A stretch of 36,326 nucleotides of DNA, from assembly GCA_964649195.1 (NCBI GenBank), contig CAZYPK010000035.1, positions 1 to 36,326 on the forward strand, read 5' to 3'. Within the stretch, counting starts at the first letter, position 1. The number at the start of each line of letters is the position of its first letter. Below, in pieces: positions 1 to 7,831 of the stretch. The DNA is from JTS-RE9 sp964649195. GTDB lineage: Bacteria > Planctomycetota > Phycisphaerae > Phycisphaerales > Phycisphaeraceae. The notes below the pieces were generated by a model, which was given only the letters and a program-made list of their open reading frames with translations, was not told the DNA's origin and made no database searches. A program made the position numbers and the translations under genes.

Positions 1-63
1 ACCCGACACCCGACACCCGACACCCGACACCCGACACCCGACACCCGACACCCGAAACCCGAA
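1..63 (+). repeat. Heptanucleotide tandem array (ACCCGAC)n before nuoM
   Basis: Seven perfect copies of ACCCGAC are followed by two ACCCGAA units, then TC and the nuoM ATG. The array reaches the window edge, so its true length is unknown. It leaves no room for a Shine-Dalgarno sequence. It has the same 7-bp period as the arrays at 1770, 1839, 3451, 5222, 11630, 11842, 23246, 30244 and 30711, although the unit sequence differs. Confidence 0.95.
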
Positions 64-65
64 TC

Positions 66-1760
66 ATGAAATTTATCCTCAACCTGATGATCTTCCTTCC
101 TTGCATCGGCGCGGTGGCCTGTCTCATGGCGCCGACCAAGCAGCAGGCCAAGATGACGGCTCTCTACACGTCCATTGCGACGTTCGTGCTGAGTCTGTTT
201 CTGCTGATCGGCTTCCTGGGTTCCCAGCCCGATGCCGAGGGTGTTTACTTTCAGTCGGCCGTCTCGTGGATCGAAGGCATCAACGTCTATTACCGCACCG
301 GGCTGGATGGCGTCTCGCTGCCGCTGGTGCTGCTGACCACCGCGCTGTCCGTGCTCATCGTGCTGGCCTCGATGAACATCGAGAAAAACACCCACGCCTA
401 CATGGCCCTCTACATGTTCCTGCTCACCGGCATGTTGGGGGTGTTCCTCGCCCTGGACCTGTTCCTGTTTTACGTCTTCTTCGAAGTCTCGCTCCTGCCG
501 ATGTATTTCCTGATCGGCATCTGGGGCGGGCCGCGGAAGGAGTACGCGGCCATCAAGTTTTTCCTTTACACCCTCGCCGGTTCCATCTGTCTGCTCATCG
601 TCATGCTCGGCCTGTTCTTCTACACGCCGCAGGCCACCGGCGGGGCGAAGAACACCTGGCACATGATGGCGCTGCAAGGCAGGACGGTCGTCGAACAGCG
701 GACCAATGCCGAGGGCAGGACCGAAGCGGTGACGATCGACGGCGGCAGGATCAAGGAACTGTTCGCCCCGCGTCCTGAAAATGTGCAGGCGGCCTACGAT
801 GCCGCCGTCGCCAAGGCCGGGGCCGATGGCGCTGCCGCGCCCGCGGAGCCGATTCAGGGCAGGTACTGGGCGTTCGCCAAGTGGGCCTTCTGGCTGACGC
901 TGATCGCGTTTCTGATCAAGCTGCCGGGGGTGCCGTTCCATACCTGGCTGCCCGACGCCCACGTCGAAGCTCCGACGCCGATCTCGATGATCCTCGCCGG
1001 TGTGCTTCTGAAGATGGGCGGCTACGCGATGATGCGGATCACCTGGCCCATCTTCCCCGCCGCCGGCCAGCTCTTCTGGTGCTCCGTGGCCACCCTCGGC
1101 GTCATCGCCATCATCTACGGCGCGCTTTGTGCGATGGCCCAGACGGACTGGAAGAAACTCGTCGCCTACTCCTCCGTCAGCCACATGGGTTACGTCACGC
1201 TGGGCCTGGCCGTGATGACCCGCACCGGTTTCGACGGGGCCTACTACCAGATGATCGGCCACGGCATCACCAGCGCGATGATGTTCTTCCTCGTCGGCGT
1301 GCTTTACGAACGCGCCCATCACCGCGATCTGAATCGTTTCGGCGGGATGTGGCTCCGCTGGCCCAAGTACGGCGCGTGGTCGCTTTTGGGTTTCTTCGCC
1401 GGCATGGGCCTGCCGGGGCTGTGCGGATTCATCGGTGAGATCATGGTTCTGCTGGGCACCTTTGAAGCCGCCGCCGCGGGCAATGTGGGCGGCACCGATC
1501 CCGCTTCGGTCTATGTGCTGGGTGCCCTGGCCGCGTTTGGCGTGGTGCTCACCGCGGGCTACATCCTCTGGATGTTCCAGCGGGTTTACATGGGCCACGA
1601 CAAGCCGGAGTACGATCACTACGAGCCGGTGAACCGCCGCGAGTATTTCATCATGACCACGCTGGGCGTGGCCGCGCTGGTGTTCGGCATCATCCCGTAC
1701 CTCGTCTTCGCGTTGACGGGTTCCACGTTTGATTCACTCATGAAAACGCTGGGCGGATAA
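66..1760 (+). CDS. nuoM: NADH-quinone oxidoreductase subunit M
   Basis: This is a proton-pumping, antiporter-like membrane subunit of respiratory complex I (564 aa). Key residues are visible: the TM5 glutamate in FYVFFEVSLLPMYF (E140, equivalent to E. coli Glu144) and the lysine in FLIKLPGVPFHTWLPDAH (K285, equivalent to Lys234), followed by VEAPTPISMILAGVLLKMGGY. E. coli NuoM is about 509 aa. The extra length is mainly a hydrophilic segment at about residues 190-268, in the loop before the helix carrying K285. The next gene is nuoN, so this is the end of a nuo operon; nuoL would be expected upstream, outside the window. The start is the ATG directly after the heptamer array. There is no Shine-Dalgarno sequence, so translation may depend on coupling to the upstream gene. 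Confidence 0.97.
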   Translation: MKFILNLMIFLPCIGAVACLMAPTKQQAKMTALYTSIATFVLSLFLLIGFLGSQPDAEGVYFQSAVSWIEGINVYYRTGLDGVSLPLVLLTTALSVLIVLASMNIEKNTHAYMALYMFLLTGMLGVFLALDLFLFYVFFEVSLLPMYFLIGIWGGPRKEYAAIKFFLYTLAGSICLLIVMLGLFFYTPQATGGAKNTWHMMALQGRTVVEQRTNAEGRTEAVTIDGGRIKELFAPRPENVQAAYDAAVAKAGADGAAAPAEPIQGRYWAFAKWAFWLTLIAFLIKLPGVPFHTWLPDAHVEAPTPISMILAGVLLKMGGYAMMRITWPIFPAAGQLFWCSVATLGVIAIIYGALCAMAQTDWKKLVAYSSVSHMGYVTLGLAVMTRTGFDGAYYQMIGHGITSAMMFFLVGVLYERAHHRDLNRFGGMWLRWPKYGAWSLLGFFAGMGLPGLCGFIGEIMVLLGTFEAAAAGNVGGTDPASVYVLGALAAFGVVLTAGYILWMFQRVYMGHDKPEYDHYEPVNRREYFIMTTLGVAALVFGIIPYLVFALTGSTFDSLMKTLGG

Positions 1761-1769
1761 CAGAATTGG

Positions 1770-1880
1770 TTCCGAGTTTCGAGTTCCGAGTTCCGAGTTG
1801 GAAAGGCATCAGCCTTCACATTTGGAACACGAATGGAAAACTCGGAACTCAGAACTCAGAACTCAGAACTCAGAACTTGA
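1770..1880. repeat. Inverted pair of heptamer arrays between nuoM and nuoN
   Basis: Four heptamers of the type TTCCGAG/TTTCGAG (1770-1797) and six of the type AACTCGG/AACTCAG/AACTTGA (1839-1880) are reverse complements in register (TTCCGAG against CTCGGAA), with about 41 nt between them. The nuoM-nuoN transcript could fold here into an imperfect hairpin. The pair occupies most of the 142-bp gap and stops about 11 bp before the nuoN ribosome-binding site. Confidence 0.9.
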
Positions 1881-1902
1881 TTTTTGCCTTTAAGGATTCC
1901 CC

Positions 1903-3552
1903 GTGGACCTGACCAACCCCGACAGTTCGCAGCGGCTGACCGACTTCTTCTCCGATGTCGCGCAGGTCGCGCCGGAAGTCTGCCTGGTCATCGGCATGTG
2001 CGCGGTCGTTCTCGTGCCGTTCATCAGGCGGCTGGATATTCGTCTGCCCATCATCGCGGCTCTGGGCGCGCTGCTGCTGGCCCTGATTTTCATTCCCGCC
2101 ACCGCCTCCCAGCCGCGCGATCTTTTTCATGGCATGCTCGTCGTCGATCCGTTCAGCCAGTTTTTCAAGCTGATGCTGCTGGTCTTCACCGCGCTCGTCA
2201 TCGCCCAGTGGTACCTGCTCAAGAAGGAACGGGAACACGCCTTCGACACGCCTGATTTTCTCTGTTTATTGCTTGGGGCCGCGTTCGGCATGTCGCTGAT
2301 GGCGTCGGCCAACAACCTGCTGATGATCGTCATCGCCACCGAGGCCGCCTCGCTGCCCAGCTTCGCATTGGCCGGTTTCCGCAAGCATGGACGGCGAGGC
2401 ACCGAGGGCGCGCTCAAGTATGTCCTCTTCGGCTCCGTCGCTTCGGCGGTGATGATCTATGGCATGTCGCTGATCTACGGCGCGACGGGCACGCTGAGCC
2501 TGCCGGGCGTCGCCGAGGCGGCGCTGCGAAACGGCGGCATGTCGCCGCTCCTGGCGATGGGCATGCTTGCCATGTTCGCCGGCTTCGCGTTCAAGCTTTC
2601 CGCCGTGCCGCTGCACTTCTGGTGTCCCGATGTCTTTCAGGGCGCGCCGATGAGCGTCACGACGTTCCTCTCCGTCGCCAGCAAGGGCGCTGCGGTCATC
2701 ATGACCGCCCGCGTGGTTCACGCCTTTGGCATCGCCCGTGAGATCGACCCGATCCTGGGTGCAAACCTCTTCACCGGCCTGGCCGTGGGCATCGCCATCA
2801 TGGGCGGCATCACCGCGACGTGGGGCAACCTGCTCGCCTTCCATCAGAACAACTTCAAGCGCCTGCTCGCCTACAGCTCCATCGCTCACGCGGGCTACAT
2901 GCTCATGGCCATCGCGGTGCTGGTGCATCCTGAAAAAGCAGGCGGCGAAGCCGCCACCGCGCTGCTGTTTTACATCCTCGTCTATCTCTTCATGAACCTG
3001 GGCGCGTTCACCGTCGTCGGCCTCGTCGCCGCCAAAACCGGCAGCGAGGATGTGCGCGATTATGCCGGCCTGTTCAAGCGGTCGCCCGTCATGGCCGGCC
3101 TGCTCATTCTCTTCCTCCTCTCCCTCTTCGGCATGCCCGGCCTGGGCGGCTTCATCGGCAAAATCTACCTCATGCGCGCCTTCGACGGTCTGGGCGTCGG
3201 CGGCATGGTGATGATCGCCGTGCTCCTGATCAACACCCTCATCAGCCTCTACTTCTACATGAGGCCGGTCTATTACATGGTCCTCCAGCCGGACACCGAA
3301 GACCGCCCGGCCTTCCCGCTCAGCTCCGGCCAGGCCATCCTCGCCACCTGCGCCATCATGCTCATCCTCACCGGTCTTGGCGCAGGCACCGGCATGACCG
3401 CCGGCTTCGCGGAAATCCGCAACCCGAACAAGAAAGCGGCCGTGGCGGCGGAGACGGGAAACAGGGGACAGGGAACAGGAGACAGGAAACGGGAGACGGG
3501 AGACGGCCAAGCGACAGAGGTCGCGAGGCCGGCGGTGGTGGGGCGGAGGTAA
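1903..3552 (+). CDS. nuoN: NADH-quinone oxidoreductase subunit N
   Basis: This is an antiporter-like membrane subunit of complex I (549 aa). Diagnostic motifs are IATEAASLPSFALAGF (E147), FAFKLSAVPLHFWCPDVFQGAP (K231, H238), LLAYSSIAHAGYMLM and the late FGMPGLGGFIGK. The GTG start at 1903 is chosen because TAAGGA lies 7 nt upstream and the first residues lead straight into the family sequence. The last ~40 residues, after the final helix (about 478-498), are charged and low in complexity. Residues 517-535 (ETGNRGQGTGDRKRETGDG) are the direct translation of a heptamer array (3451-3506), so this C-terminus appears to come from a repeat. The gene follows nuoM by 142 bp and is probably last in the operon. 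Confidence 0.97.
   Translation: MDLTNPDSSQRLTDFFSDVAQVAPEVCLVIGMCAVVLVPFIRRLDIRLPIIAALGALLLALIFIPATASQPRDLFHGMLVVDPFSQFFKLMLLVFTALVIAQWYLLKKEREHAFDTPDFLCLLLGAAFGMSLMASANNLLMIVIATEAASLPSFALAGFRKHGRRGTEGALKYVLFGSVASAVMIYGMSLIYGATGTLSLPGVAEAALRNGGMSPLLAMGMLAMFAGFAFKLSAVPLHFWCPDVFQGAPMSVTTFLSVASKGAAVIMTARVVHAFGIAREIDPILGANLFTGLAVGIAIMGGITATWGNLLAFHQNNFKRLLAYSSIAHAGYMLMAIAVLVHPEKAGGEAATALLFYILVYLFMNLGAFTVVGLVAAKTGSEDVRDYAGLFKRSPVMAGLLILFLLSLFGMPGLGGFIGKIYLMRAFDGLGVGGMVMIAVLLINTLISLYFYMRPVYYMVLQPDTEDRPAFPLSSGQAILATCAIMLILTGLGAGTGMTAGFAEIRNPNKKAAVAAETGNRGQGTGDRKRETGDGQATEVARPAVVGRR
3451..3506 (+). repeat. Heptamer array inside the nuoN 3' end
   Basis: Eight consecutive heptamers (GAGACGG, GAAACAG, GGGACAG, GGAACAG, GAGACAG, GAAACGG, GAGACGG, GAGACGG) lie in frame inside nuoN. 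The unit family is the same as in the noncoding array at 11630-11712. Seven is not a multiple of three, so successive units are read in rotating frames; the array is open in the nuoN frame. Confidence 0.95.
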
Positions 3553-3637
3553 AAGCATAAGCCCCACCCGGAAGGGTGAGGGCCAGGGGGCATCCAATCA
3601 ACAGCCCCATCTCGAATACGGTGAGAGAAAGTGCTTC

Positions 3638-3754
3638 GGGTGGCTGGGGCTGAGTCCGCGAAGCCCCGGCCCAGGCGCACGAAGCAAGGTGGCGCAACTG
3701 AAAGTCGATGGTCGCCTGGCCGGGGCTTGCGCAGAGCCTCAGCCCCAGCCACCC
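3638..3754. repeat. R1 dispersed repeat, copy 1
   Basis: A 117-bp element with perfect 17-bp terminal inverted repeats (GGGTGGCTGGGGCTGAG and its complement). A second, imperfect inverted pair lies just inside (GCGAAGCCCCGGCC against GGCCGGGGCTTGCGC). Near-identical copies are at 14373-14490 and 16719-16834, with a right-half copy at 15415-15448. Confidence 0.92.
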
Positions 3755-3799
3755 CTCGGCTCCCTCGGCTCTTTCGGCTCCTCCGGCTCCTCCGGCTTT
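3755..3799 (+). repeat. Nonamer tandem array
   Basis: Five 9-bp units (CTCGGCTCC, CTCGGCTCT, TTCGGCTCC, TCCGGCTCC, TCCGGCTTT) start at the base after the right end of R1 copy 1. The reverse-complement type (GAGAGCCGG) recurs at 15383-15418, beside the partial R1 copy. Confidence 0.9.
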
Positions 3800-3854
3800 T
3801 CCAACTCACCTTGCCGGGGCTTATGCGATTACCCCGAATCGGCGGCGAAATCCC

Positions 3855-3883
3855 TTGGATTTTCCGGCATCAGGCGGTACACT
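3855..3883 (+). promoter_or_regulatory. Candidate sigma70-type promoter of the PEP-CTERM gene
   Basis: TTGGAT (3855-3860) and TACACT (3878-3883) are separated by 17 bp. The start codon is 57 bp further on, and the stretch between contains AGGAG at 3928-3932. This is a sequence match only. Confidence 0.4.
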
Positions 3884-3939
3884 GAAGTCATTCCCGCATC
3901 GTTCCAATCCCCCAACCCCATCGAAATAGGAGAAGTCCC

Positions 3940-5202
3940 ATGAACGGCTTGAGAAGATTCCTGACCATCGTTGCGCTGATCTGTTTTGCAACCCCGGCAC
4001 GGGCGGGGCTGATGATCGACTTCGGCAGTGCCGTCGCGCCGATCGGGGGACTGGAGCCGGGCTTCAGCGTGTTTCAGGTCACGAATGCGACGAACTTTGT
4101 CGGCACCTTTTTCGATTACGCCGGCACCGGCATCGACAACGGCACGCCGGTCCGCGTGACCATCGACGGCGTGGGGACCGGCGGCGTCACTCCCCCGCCC
4201 AACGCCAACCAGCGCCTGGTCACTCGCAACGGCACCGGCTGGACCGGCGGCATGGACGCCCTGCTGATCGACTGGATCGGCATCAGCGGCAACGGCGCGG
4301 AGACCATCGTCCGCCTCGACAACCTCGCGCCCGGCACCTACACCCTCCGCTCCTACCACACCGACATCGGCACCGGCGGCGGCGGAAACCAGGCCGGCAA
4401 CTTCGACTTCTTCATCGACGGCGTACAGCATCTGGATGAGTTCCAGATCAAAGGCCAGGTCGCCGCCGCGCCCAATGACGCCACCGCGCCCAATTTCTTC
4501 GATGTCACTTTCTCCACCGACGGCTCGACGGTCGATCTCACCTACCGCAACACGAATGGCGCCTTCGCCTTCCCCGTCCTCAACGGTTTTGAAGTGAACA
4601 AGGTTTCCGACGGCCTGACCTACCGCGTCGATATCGACAGCACGACCACCGGCACCGCCTCAACGCCCATCACCACCGCCCCCGGCTGGACATCGCTCCT
4701 CGCCACCGCCGCCGGCGACGGCGCATCGGTCAGCGTCCATGGCGCGACCTTCACCGTCATCAGCGCCGACGGCGCGCGCAACCGCACCGGCAACCCCGAT
4801 TTGCTGACGCGCGACTTCATCTTCGATGACGGCGCGGGCGAAGATGTCGGCTTGACCGTCGATGGGCTGCAAGGGGGCTACTACGAGGTCTCCATCTGGG
4901 GCTGGGACAGCAACTTCCCCGCCTTGGGCAACCAGATCGTCGGCTTCATCGAAGGCGCCGGGCCGGAGCAGATCATCGGATCCTTCACTGCCCACCCGAC
5001 CGATCCGATCGTCACGTTCCTCTTCCACGCCGACGGCTTCTCGCAATACACCTTCTTCGTCCGCGAGGACAACGTCCTCGACCGCGCCCGGTTCAACGCG
5101 ATCGAATTCGTCGCGGTACACATCCCCGAACCGGCCACCATCACGCTCGCCTTGCTCGCCGGCGCCGGCCTCCTGCGCCGTCGCCGCGCGGTTGCCGAGT
5201 GA
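3940..5202 (+). CDS. PEP-CTERM sorting domain protein
   Basis: An exported protein of 420 aa, function unknown. It has an N-terminal signal peptide (MNGLRRFLTIVALICFATPARA, probably cleaved before G23) and a C-terminal PEP-CTERM sorting signal: PEP at residues 396-398, a hydrophobic helix ATITLALLAGAGLL and the basic end RRRR. By family knowledge such proteins are processed by an exosortase and reach the outer surface. No exosortase is in the window. The middle is rich in Gly, Asn, Asp and Thr, with possible beta-sandwich segments such as NLAPGTYTLRSYHTDIG (about 128-144) and LQGGYYEVSIWGWDSN (about 309-324); this may indicate two related domains. The start is supported by AGGAG 7 nt upstream. 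The gene stands alone between two repeat-filled gaps. Confidence 0.9.
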   Translation: MNGLRRFLTIVALICFATPARAGLMIDFGSAVAPIGGLEPGFSVFQVTNATNFVGTFFDYAGTGIDNGTPVRVTIDGVGTGGVTPPPNANQRLVTRNGTGWTGGMDALLIDWIGISGNGAETIVRLDNLAPGTYTLRSYHTDIGTGGGGNQAGNFDFFIDGVQHLDEFQIKGQVAAAPNDATAPNFFDVTFSTDGSTVDLTYRNTNGAFAFPVLNGFEVNKVSDGLTYRVDIDSTTTGTASTPITTAPGWTSLLATAAGDGASVSVHGATFTVISADGARNRTGNPDLLTRDFIFDDGAGEDVGLTVDGLQGGYYEVSIWGWDSNFPALGNQIVGFIEGAGPEQIIGSFTAHPTDPIVTFLFHADGFSQYTFFVREDNVLDRARFNAIEFVAVHIPEPATITLALLAGAGLLRRRRAVAE

Positions 5203-5221
5203 TGCGGTGGGTGATGGGTGG

Positions 5222-5284
5222 GGCTGAAGGCTGAGGCTGAAAGCAGAGCTTCAGCATTCAGCCCTCAGCTTTCAGCTTTCAGCC
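5222..5284. repeat. Self-complementary heptamer array between convergent genes
   Basis: Nine consecutive heptamers: GGCTGAA, GGCTGAG, GCTGAAA, GCAGAGC, then TTCAGCA, TTCAGCC, CTCAGCT, TTCAGCT, TTCAGCC. The first half is the reverse complement of the second, so the tract can form a hairpin. It lies between the ends of the PEP-CTERM gene (5202) and the Nramp gene (5302), where a two-way terminator would be expected. The units match the array at 23246-23287. Confidence 0.88.
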
Positions 5285-5301
5285 CCATCCGCCGTCTTTC
5301 A

Positions 5302-7119
5302 TCATCCGAACCACTTCATCACGTTCACGTAAGCCAGGTAGCCGCCCACGATGAGGAACGCGATGAAGCTGAGCCAGAGGAAGATGTCCCACACCTTGCC
5401 GGGGCGCAGCCGCTGATCGCAGCGTTTGTAGCGGAAGTGGAGCGCGGCGATGCCCAGCATCGGCAGGAGCAACGCCTGCATCACGCCTGAGAGCAGCACC
5501 AGCGTCACCGGCCGGGGATAGACCCAGTAGATGATGACGCAGGCCAGCGGGAAGAAGCCGGAGAAGAACCGCACCCATCGGCGGCGGATGGTTTCATTGA
5601 GCCTGTGAATCCGAAAGGCGTCGATGATGTCGGCGGCCTGCCTGGCGTTGGCGGCGGAGGCGGAGAAGTAGGTCGAGTAAAGCACCGCCACCGCGCCGAT
5701 GAGAAACAGCGTCGGGGCGAATCGGCCGAAGACGGGTTCGTACATGTTCGTCAGCGTGGGGATCAGTTCGCTGTCACTGGGCCGCAGCCCGGTGCGATGG
5801 AGCACGGCGGCGCCAAGCAGATAGAAGGCGATGGTGGCCACGGTGTAAAGCGCCATCGAGCACCAGGCGTCCCACTTCATCACTCGCAGCCAGCCTCTGG
5901 CCCGGCTCAGCCAGGCGTCGGAATCATCGGGTTTTCCGGTCCATTTCGCGTATCCCTTTTCGATGCACCAGTAGGGATAGGCCATCAGTTCCGAAGCCCC
6001 GACGCCGATGATGCCGAAGGCGGCCAGGGCGGTGGCGAGCGGGTTGATGTTGCCGGCGCCGGGGGCGCTGCCGGGCAGTTGGAAGCTCAGGCCGTGGGCC
6101 AGGTCGCTGCCGCGCACCGCCCATTCGCCAAAGCCCTGCATTGCGATCACGTTGCCGATGGTGATGACGGTGAAGACGATGACGAAGAAGATGGAGAAGA
6201 CCTCGATGAGCCGATACCTGCCGGCCACGAGCACGATGGAGGTGAAGACGCCCAGGATGGCGGCCCAGATTTTGTCATCGGCGGAGGAGGCGACGAGCGG
6301 GATGGCGTCGATGGTCGCGGTGAGATTCCGCTGATCGGCTTGGAGTGTGGCGCGGATGTTCCGCTTCTCTTCTGACACGTCTTCGCCTCGGGGTCCGGTG
6401 GAGCCTGGTGGTGATTCGAACGCCTTAAGCTGCGCGCCGACATCCGCCAATTTCTGCGCAGCGATCATGCGTTTGACCTGGGGCCGGTCGATGAGCGATG
6501 CCAGGTCGAGTTCGAGCCGGGCGATGAGGGCCTTGTCCTTTTCCGTGACGTTGCCGGTTTCCTTCAGGTAGAGGTCCAGATGATGCAGGTGGGCGACCTT
6601 GGTTTTGTAGGCGATGGTTTCCTCGACGGACCGGTTGTAGAGGCGGCCCTGCTGCGAGAGGGGCATGGAAATGGCCATGGCCTGCCCGACGCCGCCGACG
6701 ATGCCGCCCAGTTGTCCGATGGAGGCCAGGAACATGAGCAGCCAGAACCAGGTGATCCAGTTGCCGCGTGCGGAAGTGGAGCCCAAGGGGATTGTCAATC
6801 GCGGGCCGGGGACGGTGTTCAGGGCCGTGAGGGTGGTCTGGGCGTTGATGATGGTGTAGCGCCCCAGTTCGATCTGCACGAAGACCTTGATGATGCAGCC
6901 GATGATGATCAGCCAGAGCAGCGTGAAGCCGACATCGGCGCCGACCCGCGTGGTGGCGATCAACTCGCCTGATCCCACGATGGCCCCGGCGAGAATCAAT
7001 CCCGGGCCAAGCTGTCTGAGGATGCCGCCCGGCGTCGTCGGCGGAACTCGCAGCAAGGAGACCTCCTGCGAAGGCGCATCGCTGTTTGCCGGCGAAGCAT
7101 CACGTGAGTCATCAGACAT
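5302..7119 (-). CDS. Nramp-like divalent metal transporter with soluble insertion
   Basis: A polytopic inner-membrane protein (605 aa). The first helix LGPGLILAGAIVGSGELIATT (about 38-57) and later helices fit the Nramp (LeuT-fold) family. The metal ligands do not: the canonical TM1 DPGN is VGSGE (48-52), and the TM6 MPH region reads GASELMAYPYW (374-384). Its substrate is therefore uncertain. Residues about 155-280 are a hydrophilic, probably helical or coiled-coil insertion rich in Lys, Glu and Leu, between membrane segments. The start at 7119 is chosen over the longer frame (to 7287) because GGGAG lies 6 nt upstream and the homologous sequence begins just after. It is divergent from the acetyltransferase gene and has no partner genes. 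Confidence 0.85.
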   Translation of the reverse strand: MSDDSRDASPANSDAPSQEVSLLRVPPTTPGGILRQLGPGLILAGAIVGSGELIATTRVGADVGFTLLWLIIIGCIIKVFVQIELGRYTIINAQTTLTALNTVPGPRLTIPLGSTSARGNWITWFWLLMFLASIGQLGGIVGGVGQAMAISMPLSQQGRLYNRSVEETIAYKTKVAHLHHLDLYLKETGNVTEKDKALIARLELDLASLIDRPQVKRMIAAQKLADVGAQLKAFESPPGSTGPRGEDVSEEKRNIRATLQADQRNLTATIDAIPLVASSADDKIWAAILGVFTSIVLVAGRYRLIEVFSIFFVIVFTVITIGNVIAMQGFGEWAVRGSDLAHGLSFQLPGSAPGAGNINPLATALAAFGIIGVGASELMAYPYWCIEKGYAKWTGKPDDSDAWLSRARGWLRVMKWDAWCSMALYTVATIAFYLLGAAVLHRTGLRPSDSELIPTLTNMYEPVFGRFAPTLFLIGAVAVLYSTYFSASAANARQAADIIDAFRIHRLNETIRRRWVRFFSGFFPLACVIIYWVYPRPVTLVLLSGVMQALLLPMLGIAALHFRYKRCDQRLRPGKVWDIFLWLSFIAFLIVGGYLAYVNVMKWFG

Positions 7120-7289
7120 GCGCAGCTCCCGACAGAAAAATGAAACGCCAGGCCCTGTGGAACCCAAGGCGATTGCCGCATCGTGAGGCATTGGCGGGAG
7201 GTTTGCAAGTGAAAGTTTCGATACCCTGTGGCACGCTCTGTGGCGATGACCATCCGCCTGGTCCGCCCCGACAGCGAAGCGCGTCACCC

Positions 7290-7817
7290 ATGAACATCGA
7301 CCTTCAAAAGCAAGCCATGAACGACCTGACGATTCGTCCCGGCGTGGAGGAAGACCTGCCCGCCCTGGTGGAGATGTATAACCACTACATCCGCCGGACG
7401 CCGATCACCTTCGATCTGGAGCCTTACACCCTCGAAGCCCGCAGGCCCTGGCTGGCGCAGTTTGCCGCAACAGGGCGGCACCGGCTGCTGGTCGCCTGCG
7501 CGAAGGACAAGGTCATCGGCTACGCCTCCACGATGCAGTTCCGCACCAAGGCGGCCTACGATCCGAGCGTTGAAACCAGCATCTACCTCGACCCTTCCGC
7601 GCAAGGCCAAGGCGTCGGCGCGAAGCTCTACACCGCACTCTTCGATCTGCTCGAGCACGAGGACATCCATCGCTACTACGCGGGCATCACCATCCCCAAC
7701 GAAGCCTCGATCCGCCTTCATCTGCGCTTCGGGTTCACGGTGGCGGGCACCTTCACCGAAGTGGGCCGCAAGTTTGGCCGGTACTGGGATGTGGTGTTCA
7801 TGGAACGCAAGGGATGA
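7290..7817 (+). CDS. GNAT N-acetyltransferase, phosphinothricin-acetyltransferase-like
   Basis: A cytoplasmic acetyl-CoA-dependent N-acetyltransferase (175 aa from this start). The acetyl-CoA loop is LDPSAQGQGVGAKLY, followed by IPNEASIRLHLRFGF and VGRKFGRYWDVVFME, as in the Pat/Bar/YncA subgroup that acetylates amino-acid analogues or methionine sulfone-type substrates. The true substrate is unknown. An ATG at 7317 (MNDLTIRPG) is an equally good start and matches the usual domain start. The in-frame extension to 7086 runs into the Nramp gene and is unlikely. It is a single gene, divergent from the Nramp gene with about 170 bp between them. Confidence 0.88.
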   Translation: MNIDLQKQAMNDLTIRPGVEEDLPALVEMYNHYIRRTPITFDLEPYTLEARRPWLAQFAATGRHRLLVACAKDKVIGYASTMQFRTKAAYDPSVETSIYLDPSAQGQGVGAKLYTALFDLLEHEDIHRYYAGITIPNEASIRLHLRFGFTVAGTFTEVGRKFGRYWDVVFMERKG

Positions 7818-7831
7818 TGGGCGGCGGTCCG

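Larger units (their letters stand above)
3555..3826. repeat. Composite inverted-repeat element (R2-R1-nonamers-R2')
   Basis: This fills most of the 387-bp nuoN to PEP-CTERM gap. The ends are an 11-bp perfect inverted repeat (GCATAAGCCCC at 3555-3565, GGGGCTTATGC at 3816-3826). Inside are a fuller R2 end (3555-3592, resembling 33519-33558), the R1 element (3638-3754) and five CTCGGCTCC-like nonamers (3755-3799). No transposase is encoded. The layout is MITE-like; a role in nuoN transcript termination is possible but there is no U-tract. Confidence 0.8.

Noticed and set aside
1..63. Heptamer arrays as CRISPR
   Set aside because: Units are contiguous 7-mers with no spacers, and no cas genes are present.
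2266..3597. Long antisense open frames (e.g. 443 aa opposite nuoN, 664 aa opposite the SpoIIE gene at 30925-32919)
   Set aside because: They are mirror frames of strongly conserved genes, with His/Asp/Gly/Ala-rich meaningless translations.
6394..6430. GATTCGAAC resembling a tRNA T-loop
   Set aside because: It lies inside the Nramp coding region, with no cloverleaf around it.
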